Shown one piece after another: positions 1 to 9,057 of a stretch of DNA of 35,668 nucleotides; the stretch's first letter is position 1, and every line of letters starts with the position of its first letter. The notes below the pieces were generated by a model. It did not search any database. It saw only the letters and a list, made by a program, of their open reading frames with translations, and was not told the origin of the DNA. The stretch covers positions 1 to 35,668 of the forward strand of contig CALKHM010000062.1 in the NCBI GenBank assembly GCA_937988695.1. Direction: 5' to 3'. The stretch comes from an uncultured Microbacterium sp. Its GTDB lineage: Bacteria > Actinomycetota > Actinomycetes > Actinomycetales > Microbacteriaceae. The position numbers and the translations under genes were made by a program.

Positions 1-48
1 TACGAGATATTGGCGTGACTGGAGTTCAGACGTGTGCTCTTCCGATCT
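1..48 (+). other. Illumina TruSeq index adapter (assembly contamination)
   Basis: This stretch is library adapter, not genome. It ends in GCTCTTCCGATCT and contains GTGACTGGAGTTCAGACGTG, the constant part of the TruSeq multiplexing primer. That is preceded by TACGAGAT and the six bases ATTGGC, the reverse complement of index 6 (GCCAAT). Translations across it give the familiar artefact peptides MTGVQTCALPI on the plus strand and GRAHV on the minus strand. Genomic sequence begins at base 49. Confidence 0.98.
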
Positions 49-844
49 CCCCGGCGGGGATGTCGATGCCGAAGATTCGCGCCGACGCGCGGGAGCGCTC
101 GATGCCGCGTTCGATCAGCCGGCCGACGGTGGCCTCGTCGTCGACGACGACAAGATTGCGTGAGGCGAACACACGCGCCGGAACACCCGCGGGCAGGTTC
201 GCACGATATGCGTCCACGACCATGCGCTGTGTGTCGGCGAGGGCAGAGAGCCCGTTGCCAGCTGTGTGCGGCTGCGACTTGGAGAGCATCAGCCCGAACC
301 CCGCCGCGCCGATGCGGGCGGCGCCGTCAGCAGAGAACGTCGCCTGCCAAAGGGTGTCCAGCAGTTGCGGGGCGGCCGGGTACAGCGCACCTCCGTCATC
401 GGTCAGGGACTCGCCGCGCAGGGCCCCGGTGAGCTGGGCGAGATGGCGCGCGAAGATCGCCGGGCGATCCTTCGGATCATGTCCGAACGGCGGGAACGAG
501 CTGGGCGTGCCCCCGCTGCCCACGCCCAGCTCGAACCGTCCGTCGGAGAGCTCGGCCAGCACCGCGGCATCCTCCGCCACCCGTAACGGAGCCTCCAGAG
601 GCAGTGTCACGATGCTGGTGCCCAGCAGGATCCGTGAGGTGCGTGCGGCGGCGTGGGAGAGCAGCACGAACGGCGACGGCAGCCCGCCCTCGTCGGCGTG
701 GAAATGATGCTGGGCAACCCAGGCACTGTCGAAGCCGAGTCGCTCCGCCGCCGCGATCTGCGTGAGAGCGAGTCGGTAGCGCTCCCGCGCGGGGGCGTCG
801 TCGAGAACCCGGGTGAAGAATCCCAGCCGCTGTCGTGTCGTCAT
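49..844 (-). CDS. LLM-class flavin-dependent oxidoreductase (luciferase-like monooxygenase), C-terminus missing
   Basis: The protein belongs to the bacterial luciferase-like family, which uses reduced FMN (or F420 in some members) and usually O2 to oxidise small organic substrates. Visible family features are the N-terminal GFFTRVL strand, AAERLGFDSAWVAQHHF (residues about 32-48), LLGTSIVTLP, and ELSDGRFELGVGSGG (about 98-112), as expected for a TIM-barrel LLM enzyme. Only 265 genuine residues remain of a usual 320-350. The reading frame runs into adapter, so the final EIGRAHV is artefactual. The ATG (842-844) directly abuts the TGA of the upstream livF-like gene, so the two are probably translationally coupled and the enzyme likely acts on the imported compound or a derivative. 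The substrate is unknown. Confidence 0.85.
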
Positions 845-1566
<722 letters not shown>

Positions 1567-1570
<4 letters not shown>

Positions 1571-2424
1571 CGCAGATCCTCCCCGCCGAGGTGGCGACGC
1601 CGGCCGAGGTAGGCCTCGATCACGGCCGGATCACGACGCACCGACTGCGGATCGCCCTCCGCGATGATGCGACCGCCGTCCATGACGATGACGCGGTCCG
1701 ACACGGTCATGACCAGGTCGAGCTTGTGCTCGACCAACAGCATCGTCTGCCCCTGCGCCTTCAGTTCCAACAGCTGCGCGAGCACCTCCGCCGTCTCGGA
1801 CTGGTTCATCCCTGCGGTGGGCTCGTCGAGCACGAGCAGCTTCGGTGCCGGCGCGAGCGCCCGCGCGATCTCGGTGCGGCGCCGGTTCGCATAGCTCAGT
1901 GAGTATGCCGGGTCGTCACGGCGAGGCCCCAGCCGCGCCTCGAACCGGTCGATCTCGCCCTGGATCACTGCGTCGATGGCGCGGCGCTCACGGCGCGCGG
2001 CCGGCGTGCCGATGATCGCGACGAACAGCTCGGCCAGCAGCGGGATCCACCGCAGGAGGAAAAGATGCGAGAGTCGGCGCAACGGGCGGTGAGCGCGCAG
2101 CGTCGAATGGACGCCGACCTCGATGTTGTCGGCGACCGACAGCGTCGCGAAGACGCGGCCGTTCTGGAACGTACGGGAGATGCCGTGCTCGGCGATGTCG
2201 ACACTGTGGGCGCGGTCGATGCGTACCCCGTCGAGGGTGATCGACCCGCCGTTCGGCCGCAAGGCGCCGGTGACGAGGTTCAGCGTGGTGGTCTTCCCTG
2301 ACCCGTTGGGCCCGATGATCGAGACCACCTCGCCGGCAGCGACGTGGAACGTGACACCATCGACCGCCTTCACCCCCTCGAAATGGCGCTCGAGGCGGGA
2401 GACCTGGAGCAACGCGTCGCTCAT
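1567..2424 (-). CDS. livG: LivG-type branched-chain amino acid ABC transporter ATP-binding protein
   Basis: This is the 285-residue partner ATPase of LivF. Walker A is GPNGSGKT (38-45), the Q-loop region is ISRTFQNGRVF (82-92), the signature is the LivG-like LSYANRRRTEIARAL (176-190), and Walker B is LLVLDEPTAGMN (196-207). A hydrophobic insert around residues 118-140 makes the helical subdomain somewhat larger than in E. coli LivG. The start at 2424 was chosen because MSDALLQVSRLERHF begins the ABC fold and its ATG overlaps the permease stop by four bases (ATGA). The frame stays open further upstream, but that part lies antisense to nothing useful and inside the permease gene. It sits in the middle of the liv-type operon. 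Confidence 0.93.
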
Positions 2425-4223
2425 GAGTTGCTCACCAGGATGCCACCGGGACGGAAGCGCACCACGAGGATGAGAACGAGGCCGTAGACGATGATCCGCC
2501 ACTCCGGGGCGAACCGCAGCAGCTCCATCGCGCCGATCAAGATGATCGAGCCGATCACGGCACCGTAGGGCAGGCTGATCCCGCCCAGGATCACGATCGT
2601 GACCACCAGCAGCGACATCAGCATCGTGAAGATCGTGGTGTCGATGTAGGTGTACTGGTGCGCCAGCAGCGACCCGCCGATGCCTGCGAAGAACGCCGAG
2701 ACAGCGAAGGCGAGTGCCTTGTAGTCGCGCACGCGCACGCCCACCGAGAGTGCGGCGGTCTCGTCCGAGCCGACAGAGGAGATCACCCTGCCCAAGTGTG
2801 AGCGGCGCAGCCGCCACATCACCAGCAGCGTCAGCATCAGCACGGCGAAGTCGATCAGATAGTACGCCAGCGGGGTGTTCAGCGGGATGCCCGCGATCTG
2901 CGGCACCGGGATGTCATAGACAGCGTTGGGCACGATCAGCTGGATGACCGCGACGATGGCGATGCCCAGGCCTAGAGTCGCGATCGAGATGTAGTGTCCC
3001 TTCACGCCCCAGATCGGCGATGCCAGCACGGATGCGACGATCGCGGCGGCTAGGCCCGCGATCGGCAGCGCCGCCCAGAACGGGATATGCGCATACACGC
3101 TCAGCAGTGCCGACGTGTAGGCGCCGATCGCAATGGGACCGGCCTGGCCGAGCGCGAGCACGCCCGCCTGCCCGGCGGTCACGGTGAAGCCGGCGGCGAT
3201 GATCGCATAGATGAGCACTTGTGTGCCGGTGGTGAGGATGTAGTTGTCGGCCACCAGGGGGATGACGATCCCGCCGACGGCGAACGCTGCCACCCATACC
3301 CATCGGGGAATGCGCAGCGGTCGCCCCTTGCCCAGGAACGTGCCGGTCAGCGGCTCGGTGGAGATCAATGGCACCCTGCCGAGCAGCCCTCCGGGCCGCA
3401 CGATGAGCACCAGGATCAGGATGACGAAGACGATGATCAGTCGAGATGCGTCGCCGAAGGCGTAGATCCCGAATGCCTCGAGGATGCCGAGTACGAACCC
3501 GCCGATGACGGCGCCCACGAGCGAGCCGAGACCGCCCAGGGTGGCGGCCACGAACGCGGTCAGTCCGATGTTCAAGCCGGAGGTGGGGTTGACCACCCCG
3601 ATGTACAGCGAGAAGAAGATGCCTGCGAGGCCGCCCAGTGCGGAGGCGATGACGAACGACAGATTCTGTACCGCGCCGACCGGGATGCCCATCTGCAGGG
3701 CCGCCTCCTGGTCTTGCGCGGTCGCCCGGATGGCGCGACCGGTGCGGCCGTACTTGAGGAACACCGACATCGCGACCATCACGACGGCGGTGATCGCCAG
3801 CATCACGATGTCCGAGGTGCCCACCCGCATGTTGCCGATGTGCAGGTTCGAGGTGGGCAGCACCTCGGGAAACACCCGGAACTGTGCGGTGAACGCCAGC
3901 TGTGACCCGTTGTCGAGGATCTGCGAGACCGCGTACGTGGACAGCATCGCCGCCAGAGGCAGGTACTTCGCCAGGGGGCGCACCACCGAGATGTTGATGA
4001 TCAAGCCCAGCGCCGCGCAGATCACCAGCACCAGTGGCAGCGTGACCCAGAACGACAGCTGCAGCTTCACGACGAAGAACCATGCGAGCATGGCGCCGAG
4101 GCCGAAGAACGAGAACTGGGCGAAGTTGACGACGTTCATGACGCCGAACACGAGTGAGACGCCGACCGCTCCGAGGGCGTACACGTTCCCTCGGAGCAGG
4201 CCGGCGATCAGAGTGTCGAACAT
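2421..4223 (-). CDS. livHM: Fused LivH-LivM permease of a branched-chain amino acid type ABC transporter
   Basis: A single 600-residue membrane protein carries both permease halves that are usually separate. Residues 1-282 are LivH-like: GNVYALGAVGVSLVFGVMNVVNF near the N-terminus, the coupling loop TGRAIRATAQDQEAA (161-175), and the LivH terminal RPGGLLG (276-282). A short polar linker follows. Residues from about 308 are LivM-like: GFTVTAGQAGVLALGQAG, the loop VISSVGSDETAALSVGV, and the terminal RFRPGGILV. Most of the protein is hydrophobic segments. It starts 24 bases after the binding-protein stop. LivH-LivM fusions are known in Actinobacteria and Proteobacteria, so the fusion is not an assembly error. 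The substrate is unassigned. Confidence 0.92.
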   Translation of the reverse strand: MFDTLIAGLLRGNVYALGAVGVSLVFGVMNVVNFAQFSFFGLGAMLAWFFVVKLQLSFWVTLPLVLVICAALGLIINISVVRPLAKYLPLAAMLSTYAVSQILDNGSQLAFTAQFRVFPEVLPTSNLHIGNMRVGTSDIVMLAITAVVMVAMSVFLKYGRTGRAIRATAQDQEAALQMGIPVGAVQNLSFVIASALGGLAGIFFSLYIGVVNPTSGLNIGLTAFVAATLGGLGSLVGAVIGGFVLGILEAFGIYAFGDASRLIIVFVILILVLIVRPGGLLGRVPLISTEPLTGTFLGKGRPLRIPRWVWVAAFAVGGIVIPLVADNYILTTGTQVLIYAIIAAGFTVTAGQAGVLALGQAGPIAIGAYTSALLSVYAHIPFWAALPIAGLAAAIVASVLASPIWGVKGHYISIATLGLGIAIVAVIQLIVPNAVYDIPVPQIAGIPLNTPLAYYLIDFAVLMLTLLVMWRLRRSHLGRVISSVGSDETAALSVGVRVRDYKALAFAVSAFFAGIGGSLLAHQYTYIDTTIFTMLMSLLVVTIVILGGISLPYGAVIGSIILIGAMELLRFAPEWRIIVYGLVLILVVRFRPGGILVSNS

Positions 4224-4247
4224 GGCGGGCGGGTCAGCGCAGACGGC

Positions 4248-5417
4248 TCAGCCGTTGTACGCGACCCACTTCCCGTCCTTGAGGATGGTCGGCGTGAACT
4301 GCGGGTGCAGGATGCGGCGGGTCGCGGGATCGAAGGTGACGGTGCCGTAGACGACGCTGGGCACGTGCGTGATCTCGCCGAAGCCCTTGAGGATCCCTGC
4401 GCGGGTCGTGCCACCGGCTTTGGCGGCCGCGACGGCGATGTTCAGCGCGTCATAGGCGCCCGCCTCGAAGCTGGTCACGTCGGCGTCGTCGGGGTACTTC
4501 TTCTTGAAGGCCGTCACGAACGCCTGAACGTTCTTGTCGGGGTTGGTCTCGATGAACTGCGCGCCGATGATGGAACCGGCGGCATCCGGAGTCCCGTCGA
4601 ACGACTGCTCGTCCTGCCCTCCGTAGAACGTGCCCTGGTAGCCGATCGCGCGCAGCTGGGTGACGAGCTTGGCAGCATCGGGGCCGTAGCCGATGTGTAC
4701 GAACGCCTGCGGGTGCGCGGCGACGGCCTTGGTCAGTAACGGTCGGTAGTCGTCGCTGGTGGGATCGACGGCCTCGGCGGCCGTGATCTTCAACCCGACC
4801 TTCTCAGCCTCGGCCGTGAATGCCTGGTAGGCGGGGATGCCCCAGTCCGAGGTGTTCAGGTAGGTCACACCGACCGAGTCGATGCCCTGCTTCTTGATGT
4901 AATCGGCGGTCCACTCGTAGCTGTCGCTGGTGGTGGTGGAGCTGGACCACTGGTATTGGCTGCCCTTGTCGGTGAAGTCGGGGTTCGAGTTGTTGAACCC
5001 GTACTGCAGCAGCTTGCCGGAGGTGTAGATGGGCGAGGCGGGGATGGATGCAGCCGACGAGTAGTCGCCGAACACCAGGATCACATCGGAGTCCCCCACG
5101 AACTTCTGCGCGACGGTCACGGACTGCTTCGGGTCGGACTGCGAGTCTTCATACTTCAGCGCCACCGGGTGGCCGTTGATGCCGCCGTTCGCATTCACCT
5201 GTTCGACGGCGAGGTCGAACGCCTGCTTGAACTGTTCGCCGTACTGGGCGTACTGGCCGGTCTGGGCGGCCGACACGCCGAAGTAGACGGTGCTGGTCGC
5301 GGAACCCGAGCCGCCCGTGGATGCCGTGGCGCCGGCGAGGCTGCAGCCGGCCAGTGCCAGGGCGGCTGCGGTTGCGACCGTGCTGGCGAACAATGCGCGT
5401 CGAATGATGCGGGACAT
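4248..5417 (-). CDS. LivK-type ABC transporter substrate-binding lipoprotein
   Basis: This 389-residue extracytoplasmic receptor is the first gene of the liv-type operon. The N-terminus MSRIIRRALFAS with a hydrophobic stretch ending in LALAGC gives a lipobox with Cys25 as the lipidated residue. The mature part opens with VYFGVSAAQTGQYAQYG and contains QVNANGGINGHPV and YEDSQSDPKQSV, hallmarks of the type I periplasmic-binding Peripla_BP_6 (LivJ/LivK/amide-binding) fold. The start at 5417 was chosen because AAGGAG lies just upstream on the minus strand and it begins the signal peptide; an in-frame start at 5495 would bury the signal. Related receptors bind branched-chain amino acids, amides, urea or aromatic acids, so the ligand is open. 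Confidence 0.9.
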   Translation of the reverse strand: MSRIIRRALFASTVATAAALALAGCSLAGATASTGGSGSATSTVYFGVSAAQTGQYAQYGEQFKQAFDLAVEQVNANGGINGHPVALKYEDSQSDPKQSVTVAQKFVGDSDVILVFGDYSSAASIPASPIYTSGKLLQYGFNNSNPDFTDKGSQYQWSSSTTTSDSYEWTADYIKKQGIDSVGVTYLNTSDWGIPAYQAFTAEAEKVGLKITAAEAVDPTSDDYRPLLTKAVAAHPQAFVHIGYGPDAAKLVTQLRAIGYQGTFYGGQDEQSFDGTPDAAGSIIGAQFIETNPDKNVQAFVTAFKKKYPDDADVTSFEAGAYDALNIAVAAAKAGGTTRAGILKGFGEITHVPSVVYGTVTFDPATRRILHPQFTPTILKDGKWVAYNG

Positions 5418-5528
5418 GATGAGGCTCCTTCTGGGGGCGAGGAAGGCAGAGGGGATCGCAGGGCCGATCCGGCCTGCAGCCCGGGGCTCCACCACAGTGG
5501 CACCGCTGTCAGCGCCGTGCGCGCCGTG

Positions 5529-5572
5529 TGACCGAAAACGACGTCATATGACCGAAAACGACGTCATATGAC
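5529..5572. promoter_or_regulatory. Tandem 20-bp repeat with two GTCATATGAC palindromes upstream of the liv-type operon
   Basis: The 20-mer ACCGAAAACGACGTCATATG occurs twice back to back (5531-5550 and 5551-5570) without a mismatch. Each junction creates the perfect 10-bp palindrome GTCATATGAC (5543-5552 and 5563-5572), with centres exactly 20 bp apart, close to two DNA turns. It lies in the 228-bp gap between the ald stop and the start of the binding lipoprotein, about 115-155 bp before that start. This suggests a tandem operator for a dimeric regulator. No regulator is assigned, and no clear -10/-35 pair was identified. Confidence 0.5.
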
Positions 5573-5645
5573 ACGCCGCTCGAAGAAGTGCGATGATCGT
5601 TGCCGAGCCCAGGGGAGGAGCTGGACATGTGTCCTGGTCCGCGCC

Positions 5646-6746
5646 TTATGCCTGCGCGACGGGCAGCCCCAGCGCCGACCCGACGGCTCGGTTGACGACC
5701 CGCCCGCCGGCGGTGTTCAGCCCGCCGCCGAGGGCGGCATCGCCCTGGGCGGCCTGCTCCCACCCGTTGTCCGCCAGCGTCAGCAGGTACGGGAGGGTCG
5801 CGTTCGTCAGCGCTTGTGTGGAGACGACTGGTACAGCTCCCGGCATGTTCGCCACGCAGTAGTAGACCGCATCGTGCACGACATAGGTCGGGTTGTCGTG
5901 CGTGGTGGGGCGCGAGCCCTCGAAGCAGCCTCCCTGGTCGATCGCGATGTCCACCAGCACGGAGCCTGGCTTCATGCTCGCCACCATCTCGTCGGTGACG
6001 AGTTTCGGTGCCGACGCACCGGGTATGAGCACGGAGCCGATCACGAGGTCTGCCGTGGCCACCTGCGTGGCGATCTCCCATCGGCTCGACATCCGAGTGT
6101 GCAGACGCCCGTGATAGCGGTTCTCCAGCTCGCGCAGTCTGTGCAGGTCCAGATCGATCACGGTGACATCGCCGCCGAGCCCGAGCGCGTTCACCGCAGC
6201 CTGCTCTCCCGCCGTTCCCCCGCCGATCACGACGACCTTGGCCTTCGGCGTTCCTGCGACACCGCCGATGAGCGTGCCACAGCCTCCCTGCGTGCTCATC
6301 AGGAAGTATGAGCCGACGACCACCGAGAGCCGGCCGGCCACCTCGCTCATCGGAGACAGCAGTGGCAGCGATCGATCCGGCAGCTGAACCGTCTCGTATG
6401 CGAACGCGGGGGTTCGTGCGGTCAAGAGCGCGTCGGCGAGCGGTCGGTTCGCCGCGAGATGCAGGTAGGTGAACAGGATCTGGTCTTCACGCAGGTAGCC
6501 GTACTCGCTCGGAAGCGGCTCCTTGACCTTCGTGATGATGTCTGCGCGAGCCCACACCTCGTCCGACGATCCGGCGACCACGGCTCCGGCCGCGCGGTAG
6601 ACGGAGTCGGGGATGTGCGCACCGAGACCAGCACCGCTCTGGACGATGACCTGGTGGCCGTGGGAGATGAGCGCGTCGACTCCCGCCGGCGTCATCGCCA
6701 CCCGATTCTCGCTGTTCTTGATCTCTGTGGGCACGCCGATGTGCAT
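5646..6746 (-). CDS. ald: Alanine dehydrogenase
   Basis: This 366-residue enzyme catalyses the NAD-dependent reversible deamination of L-alanine to pyruvate and ammonia in the cytoplasm. It starts with the family hallmark MHIGVPTEIKNSENRVAMTP (Arg15), followed by KVKEP (Lys75), YLHLAANR (His96), the Rossmann glycine motif VVVIGGGTAGEQAA, and VLVDIAIDQGGCFEGSRPTTHDNP with the catalytic Asp. Length agrees with characterised enzymes (about 371). The start at 6746 has GAGGAGG just upstream on the minus strand; the longer open frame lacks family sequence. It is divergent from an Lrp/AsnC regulator and lies upstream of the liv-type genes on the same strand, so it may share part of their transcript. 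Expected regulation is alanine-responsive activation by the neighbour. Confidence 0.95.
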   Translation of the reverse strand: MHIGVPTEIKNSENRVAMTPAGVDALISHGHQVIVQSGAGLGAHIPDSVYRAAGAVVAGSSDEVWARADIITKVKEPLPSEYGYLREDQILFTYLHLAANRPLADALLTARTPAFAYETVQLPDRSLPLLSPMSEVAGRLSVVVGSYFLMSTQGGCGTLIGGVAGTPKAKVVVIGGGTAGEQAAVNALGLGGDVTVIDLDLHRLRELENRYHGRLHTRMSSRWEIATQVATADLVIGSVLIPGASAPKLVTDEMVASMKPGSVLVDIAIDQGGCFEGSRPTTHDNPTYVVHDAVYYCVANMPGAVPVVSTQALTNATLPYLLTLADNGWEQAAQGDAALGGGLNTAGGRVVNRAVGSALGLPVAQA

Positions 6747-6809
6747 GTGTTCCTCCTCGATGACTGCGCAGGAAAGGATTGCACAGATTCGATATGCGTG
6801 ATCAAGTAC

Positions 6810-6853
6810 TGAAGGTTCATTCCGATAATCACTCAATGATGAAGATCCTTCAT
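6810..6853. promoter_or_regulatory. Candidate Lrp/AldR-type operators between ald and its divergent regulator
   Basis: The divergent spacer (6747-6880) holds two imperfect palindromes made of TTCAT/ATGAA half-sites. ATGAAG-ATC-CTTCAT (6839-6853) is a 15-bp inverted repeat, the length of a classical Lrp-type site, and TGAA-GG-TTCA (6810-6819) is a shorter one. Their centres are about 31 bp apart, roughly three turns. This fits cooperative binding of an Lrp/AsnC oligomer controlling both directions. No -10/-35 boxes are assigned. Confidence 0.4.
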
Positions 6854-6880
6854 TCTTCGGCCCGCGTAGAGTGTCATTCC

Positions 6881-7366
6881 GTGAACGATCTTCGGAATTC
6901 AATGGCGCTGGATGCGGTGGATCTCCGACTCGTGCAACTGTTGTCCGCGGATGCTCGGGCCACGAATGCGAGCCTGGCGACGTCGGTTTCCGTCGCGCCG
7001 TCGACCGCCCATACGCGATTGCATTCCTTGCTGCGACGGGGCGTGATCACCGGCTTTCATGCGGCGACCAATCAGAGCTCGATCGGTAACGGGCTCCAGG
7101 CCATGATCGGGGTCTCGCTTCAGGCCGGTGCTCGTCAGGAGAACATCCACGACTTCGTGGATGCGGTCTGTCTGTTGCCGCAGGTCGTTCAGATGTTCTT
7201 CGTGAGCGGTTCGGAGGACTTCTTGATCCATGTCGCCGTCCCGGGCGTGGCAGAACTGCGCCAGTTCGTGCTCGACAATCTCTCCGGGCAGCGCCGGGTT
7301 GCGTCCACCAAGACCAGCGTGATCTTCGAGTACCGGCGAAATCAGGTCGTCTCACCCTTCAGCTGA
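6881..7366 (+). CDS. aldR: Lrp/AsnC-family transcriptional regulator (AldR-like)
   Basis: A protein of about 161 residues with an N-terminal winged helix-turn-helix (LDAVDLRLVQLLSADARATN, then SVSVAPSTAHTRLHSLLRRGVI) and a C-terminal RAM-type ligand domain (MIGVSLQAGARQ through VVQMFFVSGSEDFLIHVAV). Such proteins bind DNA as oligomers and sense amino acids. Divergence from ald matches the AldR-ald pair of mycobacteria, where alanine is the effector, so the same role is inferred. The start is uncertain: GTG at 6881 or ATG at 6902 both fit the family N-terminus and neither has a strong Shine-Dalgarno; the open frame extends to 6779 but would run through the probable operator. Confidence 0.85.
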   Translation: MNDLRNSMALDAVDLRLVQLLSADARATNASLATSVSVAPSTAHTRLHSLLRRGVITGFHAATNQSSIGNGLQAMIGVSLQAGARQENIHDFVDAVCLLPQVVQMFFVSGSEDFLIHVAVPGVAELRQFVLDNLSGQRRVASTKTSVIFEYRRNQVVSPFS

Positions 7367-7769
7367 GCACCGGAGGCGGGTGCTGCGCGGCTGCGACGTA
7401 CGTGTCATCAGGGGTTGTGGTCGCGGGCCGGCTGCGATACTCTTCCCTCGCGTTCATAACCATGATGCTATGAACCTGATCGATCAGCGAGGATCACGTG
7501 CCTGGAATCTACGGAGAACTGGTCCAGCGCAAGAATGGCCGCATCGGCGGCCATCGCTCGGTGCGCTGACCTCCTTCCCTGCTCTTCGTGTCTCGATAGC
7601 GCAGCGGCGGTCTGATTCTTCGCGTTCTCGAAGAGACGTCCTTGGTCGAGGTCGGTTCGAACGCATTTCGCTGTGCCGCGGCTTCTCCTCGGTATTCACG
7701 CCGAATGAACCCATTTTCTTGCGCCTATTCGTGTGGCGCGCACATCACTTCCGTGAGGTTCTGTCTTTC
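7367..7769 (+). other. 403-bp gap: inverted repeat, tiny ORF and hairpin upstream of the aminotransferase gene
   Basis: No convincing gene is present. GTTCATA-N10-TATGAAC (7452-7458/7469-7475) is a perfect 7-bp inverted repeat sharing TTCAT/ATGAA half-sites with the ald operator region. Downstream is a possible 23-codon ORF (GTG 7498 to TGA 7569, VPGIYGELVQRKNGRIGGHR...) with GAGGA about six bases before it; coding status is unproven. TCTTCG (7617-7622) and CGAAGA (7629-7634) can pair as a small hairpin. GTGAGG at 7753-7758 is the likely ribosome site of the next gene. The gap could be a long regulated leader. Confidence 0.35.
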
Positions 7770-8999
7770 ATGCATATCGATGAATCCCTGTATTCTGTTT
7801 CTGCAATCCGCTCTCAGTTCCCCGCTTTGCGATCCGCCGGTGCGCTTTTCGACGCTCCCGGGGGTACACAGACACCCGTTCGTGTCGCGAACGCGATCCG
7901 AGACGCGATGGTCACTTCGGTGTCGCAGCGCGGTCGCAACAATTACAGTGAGCAGGCCGCCGATCGCATCGTCATGGCGGCCAGGCGGGCGATGGCCGAT
8001 TTTCTCAACGTCGAGGCCGACGCCGTGGTGTTCGGTCGCAGCGCCACGCAGATCAACTTCGATATGGCGCGGGCCATCGGCCGCGCGCTCGTCCCCGGCG
8101 ATGAGATCGTGGTGAGCAGGTTGGACCACGATGCCAACATCCGGCCCTGGGTGATCGCTGCGGAGGCGAACGATCTGACCGTCCGCTGGATCGACTTCGA
8201 CAAGCGATCCGGTGAGCTCCGGCTGGAGCACGTTCGCGAGGCTCTCTCGGAGCGGTCTCGCCTCGTCGCCGTCACTGGCGCCTCCAACTTCTTAGGGACC
8301 AAGCCCGACATCCCGGCGATCGCGGCGGAGGCGCATCGGGTCGGTGCAGAGCTGTACCTGGACGCGGTGGCGTATGCAGCGCATGAGCTGGTCGACTTCG
8401 CTCAGTTGGGTGTCGACTACGTCGTCTGTTCTCCCTACAAGTTCTGCGGTCCTCATCTCGGGGTGCTGGGATCGACGGTCGAGAGGCTGAGCGGGCTCGT
8501 CCCCGACAAACTTCGCCCGTCGACGATGCGGGTGCCGAACCGATTCGAGTTGGGCACTCTGCCGTATGAGGCGCTGGCCGGGGTCGCGGAGACCGTCGAG
8601 TTCCTCGCTGACCTCACGGTCGGCCCCGGGAGCCGGCGAGAGCGGCTGGAGCGCTCATATCGAGCATTGGCGGCCCACGAGTCGGCGCTTTTCGACGAGC
8701 TCGTGAAGGGGATCGAGCAGACGGCGGGAGTGCGGCGGATCGGGAGCCCGGGCAGCTGTGTTCCGACGGTGCTGTTCGCCGTGGACGGCAGGACCCCGGA
8801 ACAGACGTGCCGTGAGCTGGGCGCGCGCGACGTGGCGGTCATGGGCGGCTCGTTCTACGCGATCGAGGCGGCCGAGTTCGCGGGGCTCGGCGAAGGAGGC
8901 GTTCGCGCCGGAATAGCGCCGTACACCAACGCGGAGGACGTGGCGCGGCTTCTGGAAGCGGTGGCCGATCTCTCTCCGTCTTCAGTCGCAAGGTCGTGA
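7770..8999 (+). CDS. Class V aminotransferase / cysteine-desulfurase-like PLP enzyme lacking the desulfurase cysteine
   Basis: A 409-residue fold-type I PLP enzyme. YLDAVAYAAHE (Asp198) and SPYKFCGPHLG with Lys224 mark the cofactor pocket and Schiff-base lysine; GRSATQINFDMARAI (about 89-103) binds the phosphate. Overall it resembles proteins labelled cysteine desulfurase-like (VC1184 type). The loop that in SufS carries the persulfide cysteine (HHCAMPL) reads GGSFYAIEA (359-367) here, so sulfur transfer is unlikely and a lyase, transaminase or kynureninase-like reaction is more plausible. The start at 7770 was chosen by homology to the family N-terminus (MHIDESLYSVSAIRSQFPAL) with GTGAGG 11 bases upstream. 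It is 58 bp ahead of an amino-acid ABC transporter, suggesting it processes the imported amino acid. Confidence 0.8.
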   Translation: MHIDESLYSVSAIRSQFPALRSAGALFDAPGGTQTPVRVANAIRDAMVTSVSQRGRNNYSEQAADRIVMAARRAMADFLNVEADAVVFGRSATQINFDMARAIGRALVPGDEIVVSRLDHDANIRPWVIAAEANDLTVRWIDFDKRSGELRLEHVREALSERSRLVAVTGASNFLGTKPDIPAIAAEAHRVGAELYLDAVAYAAHELVDFAQLGVDYVVCSPYKFCGPHLGVLGSTVERLSGLVPDKLRPSTMRVPNRFELGTLPYEALAGVAETVEFLADLTVGPGSRRERLERSYRALAAHESALFDELVKGIEQTAGVRRIGSPGSCVPTVLFAVDGRTPEQTCRELGARDVAVMGGSFYAIEAAEFAGLGEGGVRAGIAPYTNAEDVARLLEAVADLSPSSVARS

Positions 9000-9057
9000 G
9001 AACGCGACATGTCATGCCGATCAATGCACACCGAACAGAACGATGAGGAGTAGTCCC

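Noticed and set aside
15..707. Plus-strand 230-codon reading frame starting MTGVQTCALPI
   Set aside because: Its start is adapter sequence and the rest is antisense to the flavin monooxygenase gene.
2425..2817. N-terminal extension of the livG-like gene to 416 residues
   Set aside because: The extension lies inside the permease gene and has no ABC family sequence; the ATGA overlap at 2421-2424 marks the start.
7650..7675. GGTTCGAAC resembling a tRNA T-arm
   Set aside because: No acceptor stem, D-arm or anticodon arm can be built around it.
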